Of a stretch of DNA of 64,000 bases, positions 27,650 through 39,029 are shown in pieces. The stretch is taken from contig OX337229.1 in assembly GCA_946965045.2 (NCBI GenBank), positions 4,650,001 to 4,714,000 of the forward strand, read 5' to 3'. The stretch comes from Epithemia pelagica. Lineage: Eukaryota; Bacillariophyta; Bacillariophyceae; Surirellales; Surirellaceae. The first letter of the stretch is position 1, and each line of letters starts with the position of its first letter. Under the pieces are notes generated by a model. That model made no database searches. It had not been told where the DNA came from and saw only the letters and a list, made by a program, of their open reading frames with translations. Position numbers and translations under genes: made by a program.

Positions 27650-30225
27650 CTATATTAGCACGCTTTGCCCCGACTCGACACTTTGATCAGTTACTTGAAG
27701 ACGTGATCGCTGGCGGACCGCGCAGGCAAAATAGTATATCACGGCTATTGCCATAACCAGTAGTGAGACCAGAAACGAGACATATCCAGCAAAATCAATC
27801 TTGTTACTGTTCTCCACATAGTTCCCTTCCTTTCGCTCAGACATGAAGTCTATCCACAAGAGAAAGAAATCGTACGTCCCATGAAAGAGAACTGCAGGGG
27901 TGAGGATTCTTCCAAGTCTTGCTGTTCGAGTGACTTCAACATCTCGTTCAACCACCCGGATACTCTGCAAGGCAGCTGCGATAGGGTGGACAGGGAATAG
28001 GGAGCGAGCAACGAGGACAGAGAGCTCCATACCAATGGAGTTTCCGCTGTACACAAAAATATAGACAAGATTTTCGCAGCAAGTGAATCCCATGGAGACA
28101 CAAATCATGGACAAAGTAATGGCTCCTCCAAGCGATTGAACTGATTTTTTCTGCTTGGAGAAATCCAGTTGTTCCAGTTCAAGCTGCTGGCGCCGGCGAA
28201 ATTCTTGTCTTCGTGTTTCTTCTTCGTCACCGTCGTCAGCCCCTTGTTGAATCACGACAGTCATCGCTTCTTCAACTTCACGTTGCGTCATGAAATCAGG
28301 GTGTTCGACCATTCGATAGCCAAAGTACTTACAGGCCTCTTCCACCTTTAACATAAGGGTCGAAGCAGCAAACAGGTCAGGGATGAAATGTTGACGATTA
28401 GACGTAGGTCCTTTTATGTGAAACTTACAAATGCGGCGAGACAGAAGGAGCAAAAGGCCAAATAAAAGGTGTAGAAGACTGGATGACGGTGACCAAACGC
28501 TCGAAGATACGAGTCGCTTTCGGTTTTCCCCGCTACATTGCGGGCAAAGCTATCCGCACCAAACACGGCCACCCAATCACTGGAGTAGCCATCCTCGTCG
28601 ACAACCACGCCAACTCCTGAGAGGGCCATTGCCAAATTAATGAAAGCGCGAGCAGTGACCCCCAGAACAAGTTCCCAAACAATGGCCATTGCTGTGGAAA
28701 GGCAGAAACCCGCCGCAAAAAACTTGATCATGGCATCTAACGATAGATTGGTGGGACGAGGTCTGTTGCAAAAGAAGCAGAAAATCGCGGTCAAACCCAA
28801 CGCCTGCAGCCAAACAGCACAATAAACCAAGAAATCTTTCCACCCAAAAACCCTCCACTCCGGAACAGCCAAGTCAAGACCATACTTCCAAAAGTACTTG
28901 CCACCAAAGCTCCAAATTAAGATCAACCCTGTTACTGTCAAGGCAAACTGAACAAGTTGCCACGAAAGATTTGACAAAGCAACAAATGGTGTTGCTGTCT
29001 CATCTGTGTTGTTTCTCGATTCCTCATATCCCAAGTCAGTGTCGTGTCCAGAGTTGCGGTCCGATCCTCTTGCTCCCTGTAAAAGCCCTCCCACGGTCGG
29101 ATTTCTTGTATTGCCTCTATTGCTACCTGTACCATGACGTTTCTTGTAAATGGCCGGATAATAATGGGAGATTGGTTGCATGGAAATGTAATCAACACGC
29201 CGATATGCGGCTGGGAGAATGGCGGATTCGACTTCTCTGGCCTCCTGCGCCAAAGCGCAAATACCGCAAAGCTGTAACTGATGTCCGCACCAAATAGCCG
29301 GGCAGGCATAGTCCCACAAGCATCGAGAGAGATTTGCCTGACGACGACGAGCGTCACGGGCTGCTTGGCGTTGGTTTTCGTCCGTTTGTTGGTCGTCTTG
29401 TGGTTGCTGAAAAGGTCGCAATTCGTAGGCCGCACGATCTTCGGCATAACAACCCAAGAGACAGCACGGATGAGCACATCCAAAATCTCGCTGTGATTGT
29501 CCTAAATAATATTCTTGTTCCTGATTGAAATCATCCGGAGGATCTTGTTCCAAAAGTACAGCTAGATTCTGGTGTCTGTTGGCTTGAAGCGCCGACTTGG
29601 TCCATAACAAATCCTTTCGAATCTCAATTCTTTTCGATCGTCCCTTGTAGCACTGGCGGATCAAGTACACAAGGAGGAGGACAATCGTGGCGGTGGTAAA
29701 GATTTGATTCATGGACTGGTCAGGAATTCTCATGGCACCCGCCGCAGCAAGGGCAAAGATGAGCAGGGGGAAAAATATATGCAACCAAAAGCGTCGGGCA
29801 ATAGAGGGAGGGGTGATTCCCTGCAACAAGTAGCGGTCTCGATCGGATTGAAAAATGCCTCCACAGGCCATGGCACAGCAGTCCACCCGTTCAAACTCGG
29901 TGGCAATGTACATGTCATGCATGGACGTGGAAAATCCACGATATCGAGTGTCATTCAGGTTTCGATGATCCTGCAAGAGGACTTCATGAGAAGCCACGAG
30001 ACTCACGGGATCTCCCCCCGAGGAACGACTCGCTGGACTCACAGAGGCTTGTGGATGCTCGGCAAAGGACCGGTAATTTGTGACGGGTCCTTGCTGCGGA
30101 TGATACTGCGATGCGCCGCCGTCGGGTCTTGGTGATTGAGACTGAGCGCCATGTTGTGACGTGGCCATTTTGGAATCCTCTACCAGGGAGCTTGAGGACT
30201 TGCGTCCATAAAGGTTACTCGGCAT
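27650..30225 (-). CDS. PrsW-like intramembrane protease family protein, multi-pass (two exons)
   Basis: Exon 1 is 30225-28429 and exon 2 is 28345-27650, joined in phase 0 across an 83-bp GTAAGT...AAAG intron, giving 830 residues from the ATG at 30225. The N-terminus is hydrophilic. Two spans (WLHIFFPLLIFALAAAG, TATIVLLLVYLI) are followed by Cys-rich loops (CAHPCCLLGC), then six or more spans. The joined exons form FVEEACKYFGYR, the E-E-x-x-K motif of PrsW; then SMGFTCCENLVYIF and LFHGTYDFFLLW give the conserved G-F-x-x-x-E-N and H-x-x-x-D blocks. The bacterial PrsW family is thought to be site-1 proteases related to CAAX proteases; eukaryotic algal members are uncharacterised. The three motif blocks appear only when the exons are joined, which supports the splice. 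Confidence 0.78.
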
Positions 30226-30833
30226 GTTTTTGTTGGATGTCTTGTCCTTGTCTGGTTTATGAGCACAAACGGAAGAAAGGGCAGTCACTCCAACCAATGA
30301 ATAGACGCTACAAAAAGGCAACGATTGATCCAAACCGTTCCACCCAAGCAGCCACCAGTGACGAGTAACTCGCAATCGCAGCAGATCTTTTCTCTCTTTC
30401 ACTAATAAGGAAGCACCTCCATGGACATGGACGAGAATGAGAGGGATACCGCGAAACAATCGGTTGAAACCTGTGTCACTTGAAACTTTGGACGACCCGA
30501 CCGACGCCACTCTGTGCGCCGGCCGTCTTCTCGCGCGATTGCTACCGCGTGCCGGGAGGTCGCGTTTCCGGTCGCAAAGAAGGTGGTCGACGAGCGAAAG
30601 GGCAGCTGGGACGACAAGATCTGACGACGAAGGATCGAATCACCCGCAAACAATCAACTTTCAACTTGGTTCATTTCCATGTAATAGATCATTGAACATT
30701 GAAGACACTTGTCTGTGGCCCCAGATGAAAGTAATCTTGCTCGGAGCGGATCATCAAAATCAAGAGAGAAAGACCGTTCCCCACATTTGCGACCAGAGTT
30801 ACTTCTATCGGCATTCACATTCATCCACCTATC
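30226..30833. other. Divergent promoter region of the PrsW-like and ABC1K genes
   Basis: About 600 bases. The PrsW frame stays open upstream without an ATG, and a plus-strand 192-residue frame (30437-31015) overlaps the kinase start in another frame. Neither shows protein features. Confidence 0.45.
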
Positions 30834-33395
30834 ATGGCCAGGATGAGGATATGTCTATTGCTATCATGTCCTGTGTTGTTGGCTGTTACAACTCATGCTT
30901 GGAACAATGTGCTTCCGACGCGTATTGTGGAGACCAGAAACGTCCGCAATGCGCCGAGTACTCCACTACTTGGTCCAAGAAGATCACTGGTGCTTCCTGC
31001 CTCGACAATGAATGAAGCTCCCACCGAGCAACAGCAACAACAACAGAAGAAGAAGGTTTCTTCGCGATTAGAAAAGGCTCAGCAGCTGTTGGGGCAACTT
31101 TCGGATGACAAGGGGGGAGACAGTTATTTGTTTGATGTGATTCCCGCCTCCAGTGCTGCTACTAGCAGTTCCAGTACGAATAACAACAATCGCCGTTCGT
31201 CTTCCGACGTTGCCTCGAGCACATCCTCCTCTTCGGATGCTGCTGCTGCGGTCGTTCCCGACACGGTCTGGTGGAATGGCAATTTACAAGGAGGTGTGGA
31301 GGGAAGCAATGTTGTCACTCGTTGGTCTCGTGGTGTAAAGGTGGCAGAACCCCTTGTCAAATACGATCCCATTCAGGCCAAGAACCGACTCTTTCGACAA
31401 CCGGCCAAATGGTTGGTCCGAAATTTCCAAATTGCCGTGCCACTGGGATGGTGGGTCGTGGGCGTGGCCTTTGATTTTTCCATGGGACGACAAAAGTTTT
31501 CCAGTCATCGTCGACAACGGGCGCAGCAACTCTCCACGGCGATTTCCAGTTTGGGACCGGCCATTATCAAGGGGGGACAGGCATTGGCCAGTCGACCAGA
31601 TTTGCTACCCAATGAATACTTGGAAGAATTACAAAAGTTACAAGACGATGTTCCACGGTTTTCAAATAAAGTTGCGTTCAAGACGGTAGAAGAAGAACTG
31701 GGAGTCGAGGACTTTGCCCAAGTCTTTGAACTCGAATTCGAAGAGCCTGTCGCGGCAGCGTCGATCGGGCAAGTGTACAAGGGACGACTCGTAGCGAACG
31801 GAGATACAGTCGCCATCAAAATTCAACGCCCCGGATGTGAAGAGATTATTGCGTTGGATCTGTACATTCTACGCTGGTGGTCGGGTGTGTACACTCAAAT
31901 TTTTAAGCTTCTGAACCGCGATATTGATGTTCAGTCCATTATCGATGACTTTGGAGAACTCATTTATCGTGAAATTGATTACGTTGCCGAAGCCGCAAAT
32001 GCACAACGCTTTAATGAACTTTACGCAGGTGTGACAGATGTCTTTGTCCCCAAAATTTACAGTGACCTTACCACACGAAAAGTCCTTACCATGGAATGGG
32101 TGGACGGATGCCGCCTCACGGACGATCCGGGTTTGCGCCGGTATGGACTGGACAATTCCAAACTTGTTGACACGCTGGTCCAATGCAGTCTTCGACAAAT
32201 TCTCGAGAACGGATTCTTTCACGCCGACCCTCATGCTGGTAAGTAGCTGTTGTGGCAGGACATCATGATTTCTTGCTTGTGCCACTCACCATCTCGATTT
32301 TCAGGCAATCTACTGGCTTGTCCTGATGGTCGATTGTGCTATCTTGACTTTGGAATGATGTCTTATGCTACTCTTGATCAAAGAAACGGATTCCTGTTGG
32401 CCGTTGTCAATGTCGTTAATCGTGATTGGGCCGCTCTTGTACAGCTCTATCAACGTCTCGGTTTCATCCCCCCAGACACAAACTTGCTGCCCATTGAAGA
32501 GGCTCTTGAACGGACGCTTCCCGATGCACTCAATGCCGATATCAGTGAATTGAACATTAAGAATATATTCAACAAATTGGGGGATATCATGTATACATAC
32601 CCATTCTCGTTACCTCCCTTTTACATTTCAATTATTCGATGTTTGGGTGTTCTCGAGGGTTTGGCAATCCAAGTGGATCCCAAGGCTCGCATTGTAAGCG
32701 AGTCCTACCCGTATGTTGCAAGCCGTGTCTTGACCGATAAGTCGGATGACCTCCAAGAGGCATTTCGACGTTTGGCCTTGACGAAAGAAGGGAACATTCG
32801 ATGGGACCGGCTCGAAGGCTTGCTTGACGAAGCAAAGGATTCGGCGGGATATGATGTATCAGCCGCCCTTGATTTGCTGTCAGACTATCTTGTTGGTGAT
32901 AACAGTGATAAAATTTTGGATGATTTGGTTCACCAAATTGTCAATGCTGCAGATAGTCTGGGGGCTGAATCTCTGCGCTATGTTGGTCAGGCCGCAAGGG
33001 CATTGGCAATCAACGACGAAGCCACAGCAGTGAAGGCATTCCGAGCCATTCAAGAGCTTTTGAACGCCCAAGATGCTTCCACTGCGAGGCAACTTGTACA
33101 AGATGATTTGCAAAAGGTGCTTCCTGAACTCACACCGTCCATGCAACGCTTTGGTAGCATTGTGTCGTTGCTGGGAACTGCCAGCAGTGATCAGACCGAT
33201 CCTTCCAAGTTCGTTCCGATTGTGCGTAAACTTAATGAAGAGCCAAGGATACGTCAAGCAGCCAGTCAGGTTGCGGCCCGACTGAGTGAGCGCATCTTGA
33301 GCAGAGGACTCAGAGCCGTATTTGGACTACCGCCACCACAGTTTGGTACTGCTAGCGCGTCCTCTACTGTGACAGAGGACATGTCTGCCGTGTAA
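30834..33395 (+). CDS. ABC1/UbiB (ADCK) family atypical kinase (two exons)
   Basis: Exon 1 is 30834-32238, exon 2 is 32305-33395, with a 66-bp intron (GTAAGT...TTTTCAG) in phase 1; 831 residues. The intron splits the Gly codon of HADPHAGN, and only the joined form restores that motif. Family motifs are in order: K-x-G-Q (IIKGGQALASRPDLLP), the Ala-rich loop (AAASIGQVYKGRL), VAIKIQRPG, EIDYVAEAANAQRF, MEWVDGCRL, HADPHAGN and CYLDFGMM. These kinases support quinone (ubiquinone, plastoquinone, tocopherol) metabolism in mitochondria and plastids. The N-terminus (ICLLLSCPVLLAVTTHAW) looks like a signal peptide, so plastid import through the secretory route is likely. A Gln/Ser/Asn-rich linker follows, then a long helical C-terminal extension as in plastid ABC1K proteins. 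Confidence 0.95.
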
Positions 33396-33465
33396 AATGG
33401 CCACTACCTAGAATATAGCTCTACTCATAACACTAAGCTTAGCAACAGAATGTTTGGATCTGGCT

Positions 33466-36400
33466 CTATTTGATGCGTTTCTTGGATTTCTTGGTCTTCT
33501 TTCCACTCCCTTTCCCTTTGTTATTTCGTAGATTTTGCTCTTGTTGGACTTCATGATCTATCTCGTCACTGTCCACACTTTTGCGCTTTACCCGAATAGT
33601 TTGAATCTGTACAGTTCCAGTTCCACCCTCCAGGTCCTTATCTTTAAGTGCATTTGACCACTGGTCGTCTGAGCCCTTGACTGCATATTGCATGTATTGG
33701 TCGTCTCCCGAAACCGATGTGGCAATTCGTCCATCACCTGGTTCTTCATTTTGCTTCTGAAGCGTTTTCATAGCTTCTTTAGCTGCCTCAGATACATCCT
33801 CGTCGAGAGTCTTTTCAGCAACGTCTTTCATTCGATCCGCTGTTTCTTCGGCCTGCTTTCGTTGCTCTCCTCCAAGCATCTCTGCCTCCTCTTTTGCTTC
33901 CAGGATAGCGTTGAACGCAATCGACACCTTCCTCATTGCCTTGTTGAACATAGCAAGTACTTGGTTTCCAGGAAGATTGAGCTCCTTGGTCAGGCTATTA
34001 ACAGAACAGTTTTGCAAACCCAGACCACATAAGAGTGCTGCTTGGACGCTCGACACAGAGAAGTCCGAACCCAGTCTACCCATAAAGTACAGTCTCGAAA
34101 TACATGGTAACAGATCAGCAACCAAGTGGTGATCCGATAAGTTTCGGCCATATACCTCTAGACGCTTCAGATCATGGGGAGTGAGGAATGACTCCAGCTC
34201 TTCAGAAGTCATCTTAACCGATGCTGTACCAGATCTCTCCGATATAGAAAGGCCTGCCTCTTTCTGGGCGGCTTGGAGATCGATGTTTTCCAGGACGGAC
34301 AATGCAAGGCGGACATCCATGTCACGAAAGGGGCCTGCGAGAAGAGAAATGAATCGACGCCTTGTGTCGCCGACAAACGCTGGAAACCAGGATGCATCGA
34401 CACCTGATGTTTTCGGTAACGCTCGAACCATAATCGCTGAATATTCTCCCGTGAGTTCGTTTTTCGTCTGTCGCAAGTAAAGCATTTTCAGACCAGCACG
34501 AGCCCAGAACTTTTGAAGATCATAGGTGAGTCCGAATGATGTTCCAACCCAGTCAAGTCGTGGTGCTTCAACTTCTGTCAGAGGTAAGAGGAGAGGTGGA
34601 AGCTCCTTTTTTGGCCGTAGGCTTTCTCCCAGAATTCCTTGCCCTTTATGACCATCCGTTTCCTCGTCCGTCTCGTAATCTTGTTTCCTCTCTCCGTCTC
34701 CGTCTGAGCTCTGGTCGTCGTCATATCGGTTCAACGAGACCAGTTCTCCATTGTAGAATCGGCAGAGCAATTCGATTGCTCTTGATCCATACCCCATACT
34801 CTGTACAGAGGGGTGGACCGCAATTCGAACGATGCGAGCTCCGCTTAGTTGGGCGAATTTGGAATCTCCAAATTGCTGAGATAAAGTCCAAGGAATCAGA
34901 TCTCCGGCGGAGCGGTGTCCCCTGGCAAGTTGAGCTTCCACAGCTTTGCGCGATATTTTCCCTTCCAGTGCCACTTGGATCACGGCTAGTATATCTGGCA
35001 GGGAATCCACGTCTTTTTCCGCGGAAGGAGAAAGAAGCACATAAAGTCCATGCGATGGAGCGTCCGAGAGCATTTGTAAATCGTTTGGTGTGTTTTTGTA
35101 ATGAGCGCTTGTGTATAGACCCATTATTTTTTGAAGAAAGGATTCTGACAGCTTATGAAACGAAAACAAGGCATCTCGGTCGACGCTGTACAATTCACAA
35201 TCTTCGGGAGCCGGGGCTCCTCCATTGAGCTTCAAGTTGGCACTGGATCCAGAATCAAGGCAAAGCAAGTCGTTTAGCCATCGTTCGACAGGATCTTTTG
35301 CCGCATACCGAATCGGAGTTTGCAGTTCAATCTCTCGAAGCGGACCCAACAATTTTGAGGGATCGCCACCTAAGGACACTGCGGCTGCCGCAGCGGCCCA
35401 TCGTTGTTCATGGACCTTGAACTCGCCTTTCTTGGACTGAGCACCCACCACACCTCCGGCTGCCTCGGTGGCGGCCGCTACCTCAGCTCCACGACCAAGT
35501 TTGGCCTCTCTCAATTCTTTGATTAACTTGAGCGACAATGCTCTCCCAGTACCTTCATATCCATTGACAGTCGAAGATAGAAAGGTCAATCGATCGGGTT
35601 GTCGCATCAAAGCTCGTACCATGGGAAGGGGAATTGCTGCTGCTTCATCAATCGCCACAATCTCTGCACTAGTAAACTTATCTGTCTCGGATGGTGCAAT
35701 GTATTTGCAAGTTTGACGGTGGCTTCGAAAGATATTGATACCAATAATACATTTCGTAGCTTCCCGTCCTGAAGCTTTGTTGTAAACGACACTGTAGTCC
35801 ATGTGCTCCTGAAATTTGAGAGCTTTGAGTCCCCGACACAAAAAGTCAAAGACAGCGACAAGATTCTCAGGCTCCGGTGCCGTAACACAAACGGTGGAAT
35901 AACCCAGAGAAATGGCACCAGCGAGACATAGCCCAATGGTGGCCGACTTGCCTCGCCCACGAGCCGCCGTTAAGGCAACCGTGGATTTTAGAGTCTTTTC
36001 TTTGCATGCCTCCAAGAACACCAACAGGGCATTGGCTTGATCAAGGGTTTTGGCCAAATCCACCAGCACGCCCACATGTGGCGTATCTACGAGAGAAGCT
36101 TTCAGTTCCTTTAGCTCGTCGTCCTCAGGGGTGGAGGGAACCACGAGTTCACCAGCTTCGCCTTTCTCCATGCTTCGTGGTTCGAGACTACGCAGAGCTT
36201 TCCGACTGAGCGGCAAGACATTTAATTCGTCGTCACACACTACACAGTTTGGGCAACGGCCCAGACTTAAGATGAATCGTTCATTGAACCGAGGGACAAT
36301 ATCCCCAGCCGATTCGGTTCTGTAGCGATTGTGAACATCCATGGCCATGGCATACAATTGTTTCAGCGACTTGACGGTTCTCAAGAGAAAGATTATAAGT

Positions 36401-36837
36401 CCTCCTCCAGAAACAGTTTCAATCGTCCTGGCCATGAGATTTGGTGTCAATGCTTCAAAGTCTTGCAAAACCAACATTCCCACCGTCGTTCCCAGCACCC
36501 GATGGCTGTCTCGATAGTAACACCAGGTAATATCGGTTTGACTGATAAAAAGTTCAAAATTGTCCACTTGATCAGAATTTTTCTCCAGCCCACGTTCTTT
36601 CTGTTTCTTTAGCTTTTTCATGCGTTTCTGCCGATGTGTCGAAAAACCCAGTTCCTTCTTGTAGCACCAAAGCACTTTGGGACGACTCTGGATGGTGCAT
36701 TTGGTCAAGATTTGATGCAAATTTGGCACCTGATCTTTTCCATGGTCACCGACAAGGACCAAGATGGAGCGTTGACTTGATACCACCGATCGTTCCAACA
36801 ATGTCCGAATTCGTTCGTCCAATCGCTTCCGAACCAT
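33466..36837 (-). CDS. RNA cytidine acetyltransferase NAT10/Kre33
   Basis: I use the ATG at 36835-36837 (MVRKRLDERIRTLLE), which aligns with the known family start; 60 codons of frame upstream lack similarity. 1123 residues. Order of domains: N-terminal TmcA-type domain (RSILVLVGDHGKDQVPNLHQ, KVLWCYKKELGFSTHRQKR), helicase-like ATPase with Walker A (AARGRGKSATIG, about residue 289) and Walker B (IVAIDEAAAIPLPMVRAL), GNAT acetyltransferase (ARIVRIAVHPSVQSMGYGSR, about 670-690), tRNA-binding and C-terminal regions (LDWVGTSFGLTYDLQKFWAR), and a Lys-rich nucleolar-type tail. The enzyme forms N4-acetylcytidine in 18S rRNA and in some tRNAs with ATP and acetyl-CoA, and is needed for small-subunit maturation. 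Somewhat longer than the human protein. Confidence 0.97.
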   Translation of the reverse strand: MVRKRLDERIRTLLERSVVSSQRSILVLVGDHGKDQVPNLHQILTKCTIQSRPKVLWCYKKELGFSTHRQKRMKKLKKQKERGLEKNSDQVDNFELFISQTDITWCYYRDSHRVLGTTVGMLVLQDFEALTPNLMARTIETVSGGGLIIFLLRTVKSLKQLYAMAMDVHNRYRTESAGDIVPRFNERFILSLGRCPNCVVCDDELNVLPLSRKALRSLEPRSMEKGEAGELVVPSTPEDDELKELKASLVDTPHVGVLVDLAKTLDQANALLVFLEACKEKTLKSTVALTAARGRGKSATIGLCLAGAISLGYSTVCVTAPEPENLVAVFDFLCRGLKALKFQEHMDYSVVYNKASGREATKCIIGINIFRSHRQTCKYIAPSETDKFTSAEIVAIDEAAAIPLPMVRALMRQPDRLTFLSSTVNGYEGTGRALSLKLIKELREAKLGRGAEVAAATEAAGGVVGAQSKKGEFKVHEQRWAAAAAAVSLGGDPSKLLGPLREIELQTPIRYAAKDPVERWLNDLLCLDSGSSANLKLNGGAPAPEDCELYSVDRDALFSFHKLSESFLQKIMGLYTSAHYKNTPNDLQMLSDAPSHGLYVLLSPSAEKDVDSLPDILAVIQVALEGKISRKAVEAQLARGHRSAGDLIPWTLSQQFGDSKFAQLSGARIVRIAVHPSVQSMGYGSRAIELLCRFYNGELVSLNRYDDDQSSDGDGERKQDYETDEETDGHKGQGILGESLRPKKELPPLLLPLTEVEAPRLDWVGTSFGLTYDLQKFWARAGLKMLYLRQTKNELTGEYSAIMVRALPKTSGVDASWFPAFVGDTRRRFISLLAGPFRDMDVRLALSVLENIDLQAAQKEAGLSISERSGTASVKMTSEELESFLTPHDLKRLEVYGRNLSDHHLVADLLPCISRLYFMGRLGSDFSVSSVQAALLCGLGLQNCSVNSLTKELNLPGNQVLAMFNKAMRKVSIAFNAILEAKEEAEMLGGEQRKQAEETADRMKDVAEKTLDEDVSEAAKEAMKTLQKQNEEPGDGRIATSVSGDDQYMQYAVKGSDDQWSNALKDKDLEGGTGTVQIQTIRVKRKSVDSDEIDHEVQQEQNLRNNKGKGSGKKTKKSKKRIK

Positions 36838-37106
36838 GGTCGCAACACCACAGAGAAGAAAAGATTTCGATGCGCAAAATGGAAAAAGTGGGGATGCGGG
36901 GACGGTTGGTTCTGAGATGATGCGCGACCCATCAACGGACGACGACCGACGACCAGCACCACTGGGAACGTCTGTCAGCGAACGGTTACCCCAGGAACTG
37001 TGTTGTGCCGGTGCCACAAATTCTGGTGTGCAACAACAAACAACAGTTCCAACGTTCCAACAACCAAGTTTGTTTCAACAGAGTGTGGAGAAGAAGTCCT
37101 TTGACA

Positions 37107-39029
37107 ATGACGGATAATGTTCGCGTCGAAGAGGAGGAAAATAGACTTCGCGAACGGTTGAAGGCGAAGTCTCAGATGCGTCGAGATCAAAACAATAGTA
37201 CCAATGGGAATGGTCGAACCGCCTCTGTGGAAAGAGACCCGGACACGCGACGTTCCGATCGTGGAGGTTCTCCTCCTAGGGATAGATTCCATCGTCACGG
37301 TGACCGAGGTGGACGTGATCGCTACTCGTCTCCTTACGATGACCGAAATCGGCGAATGCCCCCTCGAGACGACCGGAGACCACGGGATGACTTTTATGGT
37401 CGTCGGGGACCGCACGATTATCTACCACCTCCTTCTCGGAATCACCACCGACCGCGAAGTCAAGACCCCTATTACCCGCCACCGTCGAGAGGCAGCGGAG
37501 GTCGTAGAGGACCACGGGGAGATGATCGTTATGGACGAGACCACGATGGTGGTAGAAATCCTCCATCCCACCGGCACCGGAACAGATCCAGGTCTCCCAG
37601 TCGAAGCAGGAGCAATTCCTACGATGACGACGGTTCGTCTCGTTCTGGATCTCGAGGACGAGGCCGCTACCGCCAACGCCGATTTCATCGCCGGTCGCGC
37701 TCACGATCACGTTCATTGAGTCCTTCTGAATCAGAATCCGACTCGGAATCCTCCCAATCGTCGGTGGAAAGTGTCAAAGAGGATGGGACCAAAGAAGACT
37801 CCAATTCCTACACGAAGGATCAGAGAACTGTTTTCGTGACCCAGTTGGTTCAGCGGACTGTTGAACGTGATATTAAGAAATATTTCGCCAAGAATAACCT
37901 CAAGGTAAATGAAGTAATTTTGCTTCGTGACAAGCGCACTGGACGTCACAAAGGTTGTGCTTATGTTGAATTACGCAGGATTGAAGATGTTCCCACAGCG
38001 GTTGGTTTATCCAATATAGCGCCTTCTTTTCAGCGCTTTCCGATTCTCATTAAAGCCTCTGAAGCGGAGAAGAATTACGTTTCTGGATTGGCGTCGTCGG
38101 CCCTCACGGCATCCGACATGGGACAAACACTTTCGGCAGGCCCTTTGCGAGGCCCTGATGGCAAGTTGATTGAAGCTCAAAAAGTGTACGTGGGCTCTCT
38201 TGACCATTCTGTTACCCAAGCACATTTGTTTGTTTTGTATAGCCAGTTTGGACAGCTCGAGAAGGTTTCTTTACAGGTGGATTCAGCTTCTGGTCAGAGT
38301 AAGGGATTTGCGTTCTTGTCCTTTCGCGACCCCAAAGAGGCCAACCTGGCCATTCAAACCATGGGTAATCAAGTATTGGCGGGACGTCCAATGAAGACTG
38401 GTTGGGCTGTCAATCAAATTGCCTCCATTCCTGGAGCAGAAGTGGTAACGTCGGATGAGTTCCCTCCTGATGCATCAGCACGGGCAACCAATGCCTATAA
38501 AGTTTTGGGTCAGCTAACCATGGGTGTTCCTGTGTCTCAGATTGGCCAAATGGCCTCAAGTACGACTACTGCACCAACGAATCCTTCGGCGAATCGGGTT
38601 CCTACCGTGGCAGAAGCAAGGGCTACCTTGGCAGCTTCGGGACCAATGACTGTAACGCATGAGCAACCGGTGGTGGCTCAAGTGGCGGCCGTTGCGGCTC
38701 CTCCTCAAGTTCCAGCGACCGACCCCACCAAGGTTGGCAATGCAGAAAATCCTTCCAATCATATCTTGGTACACAACATGTTTGACAAGGATCAAGAAAC
38801 GGAAGCAGGCTGGGAAAACGATATCAAGGAGGAGTTTGAAGAAGAATGCACCAAATTTGGTAAAATATTGAAGATTAAAGTCATGTCCACGGAACCCGGC
38901 GGTAAGATTTATGCATCCTTTGATACCAAAGAAGGAGCTCAAAACTGTGCTTCCAGTTTAGCAGGGCGATGGTTTGATAAGCGAAGGCTTCAGGTGGAGT
39001 TTGTTACGGAAAGTGCGGTGCCTGTATAA
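37107..39029 (+). CDS. RBM39/CAPER (CC1-like) splicing factor: RS domain, two RRMs and UHM
   Basis: The ATG at 37107 gives 640 residues; the open frame upstream of it overlaps the divergent NAT10 5' region. Residues 1-245 are an Arg/Asp/Ser-rich domain ending in RSRSRSRSLSPSESESDSES. RRM1 (RTVFVTQLVQRTVERDIKKY, GCAYVELR) and RRM2 (KVYVGSLDHSVTQAHLF, KGFAFLSF) follow. A linker with Ala/Pro leads to a C-terminal UHM-type RRM (NHILVHNMFD, KIYASFDTKEGA) carrying GRWFDKRRL, the R-x-F motif that in U2AF-like proteins binds tryptophan-containing ligands. This matches RBM39, a nuclear splicing factor working with U2AF and SF3b. About 270 bases separate its ATG from the divergent NAT10 ATG. Confidence 0.93.
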   Translation: MTDNVRVEEEENRLRERLKAKSQMRRDQNNSTNGNGRTASVERDPDTRRSDRGGSPPRDRFHRHGDRGGRDRYSSPYDDRNRRMPPRDDRRPRDDFYGRRGPHDYLPPPSRNHHRPRSQDPYYPPPSRGSGGRRGPRGDDRYGRDHDGGRNPPSHRHRNRSRSPSRSRSNSYDDDGSSRSGSRGRGRYRQRRFHRRSRSRSRSLSPSESESDSESSQSSVESVKEDGTKEDSNSYTKDQRTVFVTQLVQRTVERDIKKYFAKNNLKVNEVILLRDKRTGRHKGCAYVELRRIEDVPTAVGLSNIAPSFQRFPILIKASEAEKNYVSGLASSALTASDMGQTLSAGPLRGPDGKLIEAQKVYVGSLDHSVTQAHLFVLYSQFGQLEKVSLQVDSASGQSKGFAFLSFRDPKEANLAIQTMGNQVLAGRPMKTGWAVNQIASIPGAEVVTSDEFPPDASARATNAYKVLGQLTMGVPVSQIGQMASSTTTAPTNPSANRVPTVAEARATLAASGPMTVTHEQPVVAQVAAVAAPPQVPATDPTKVGNAENPSNHILVHNMFDKDQETEAGWENDIKEEFEEECTKFGKILKIKVMSTEPGGKIYASFDTKEGAQNCASSLAGRWFDKRRLQVEFVTESAVPV

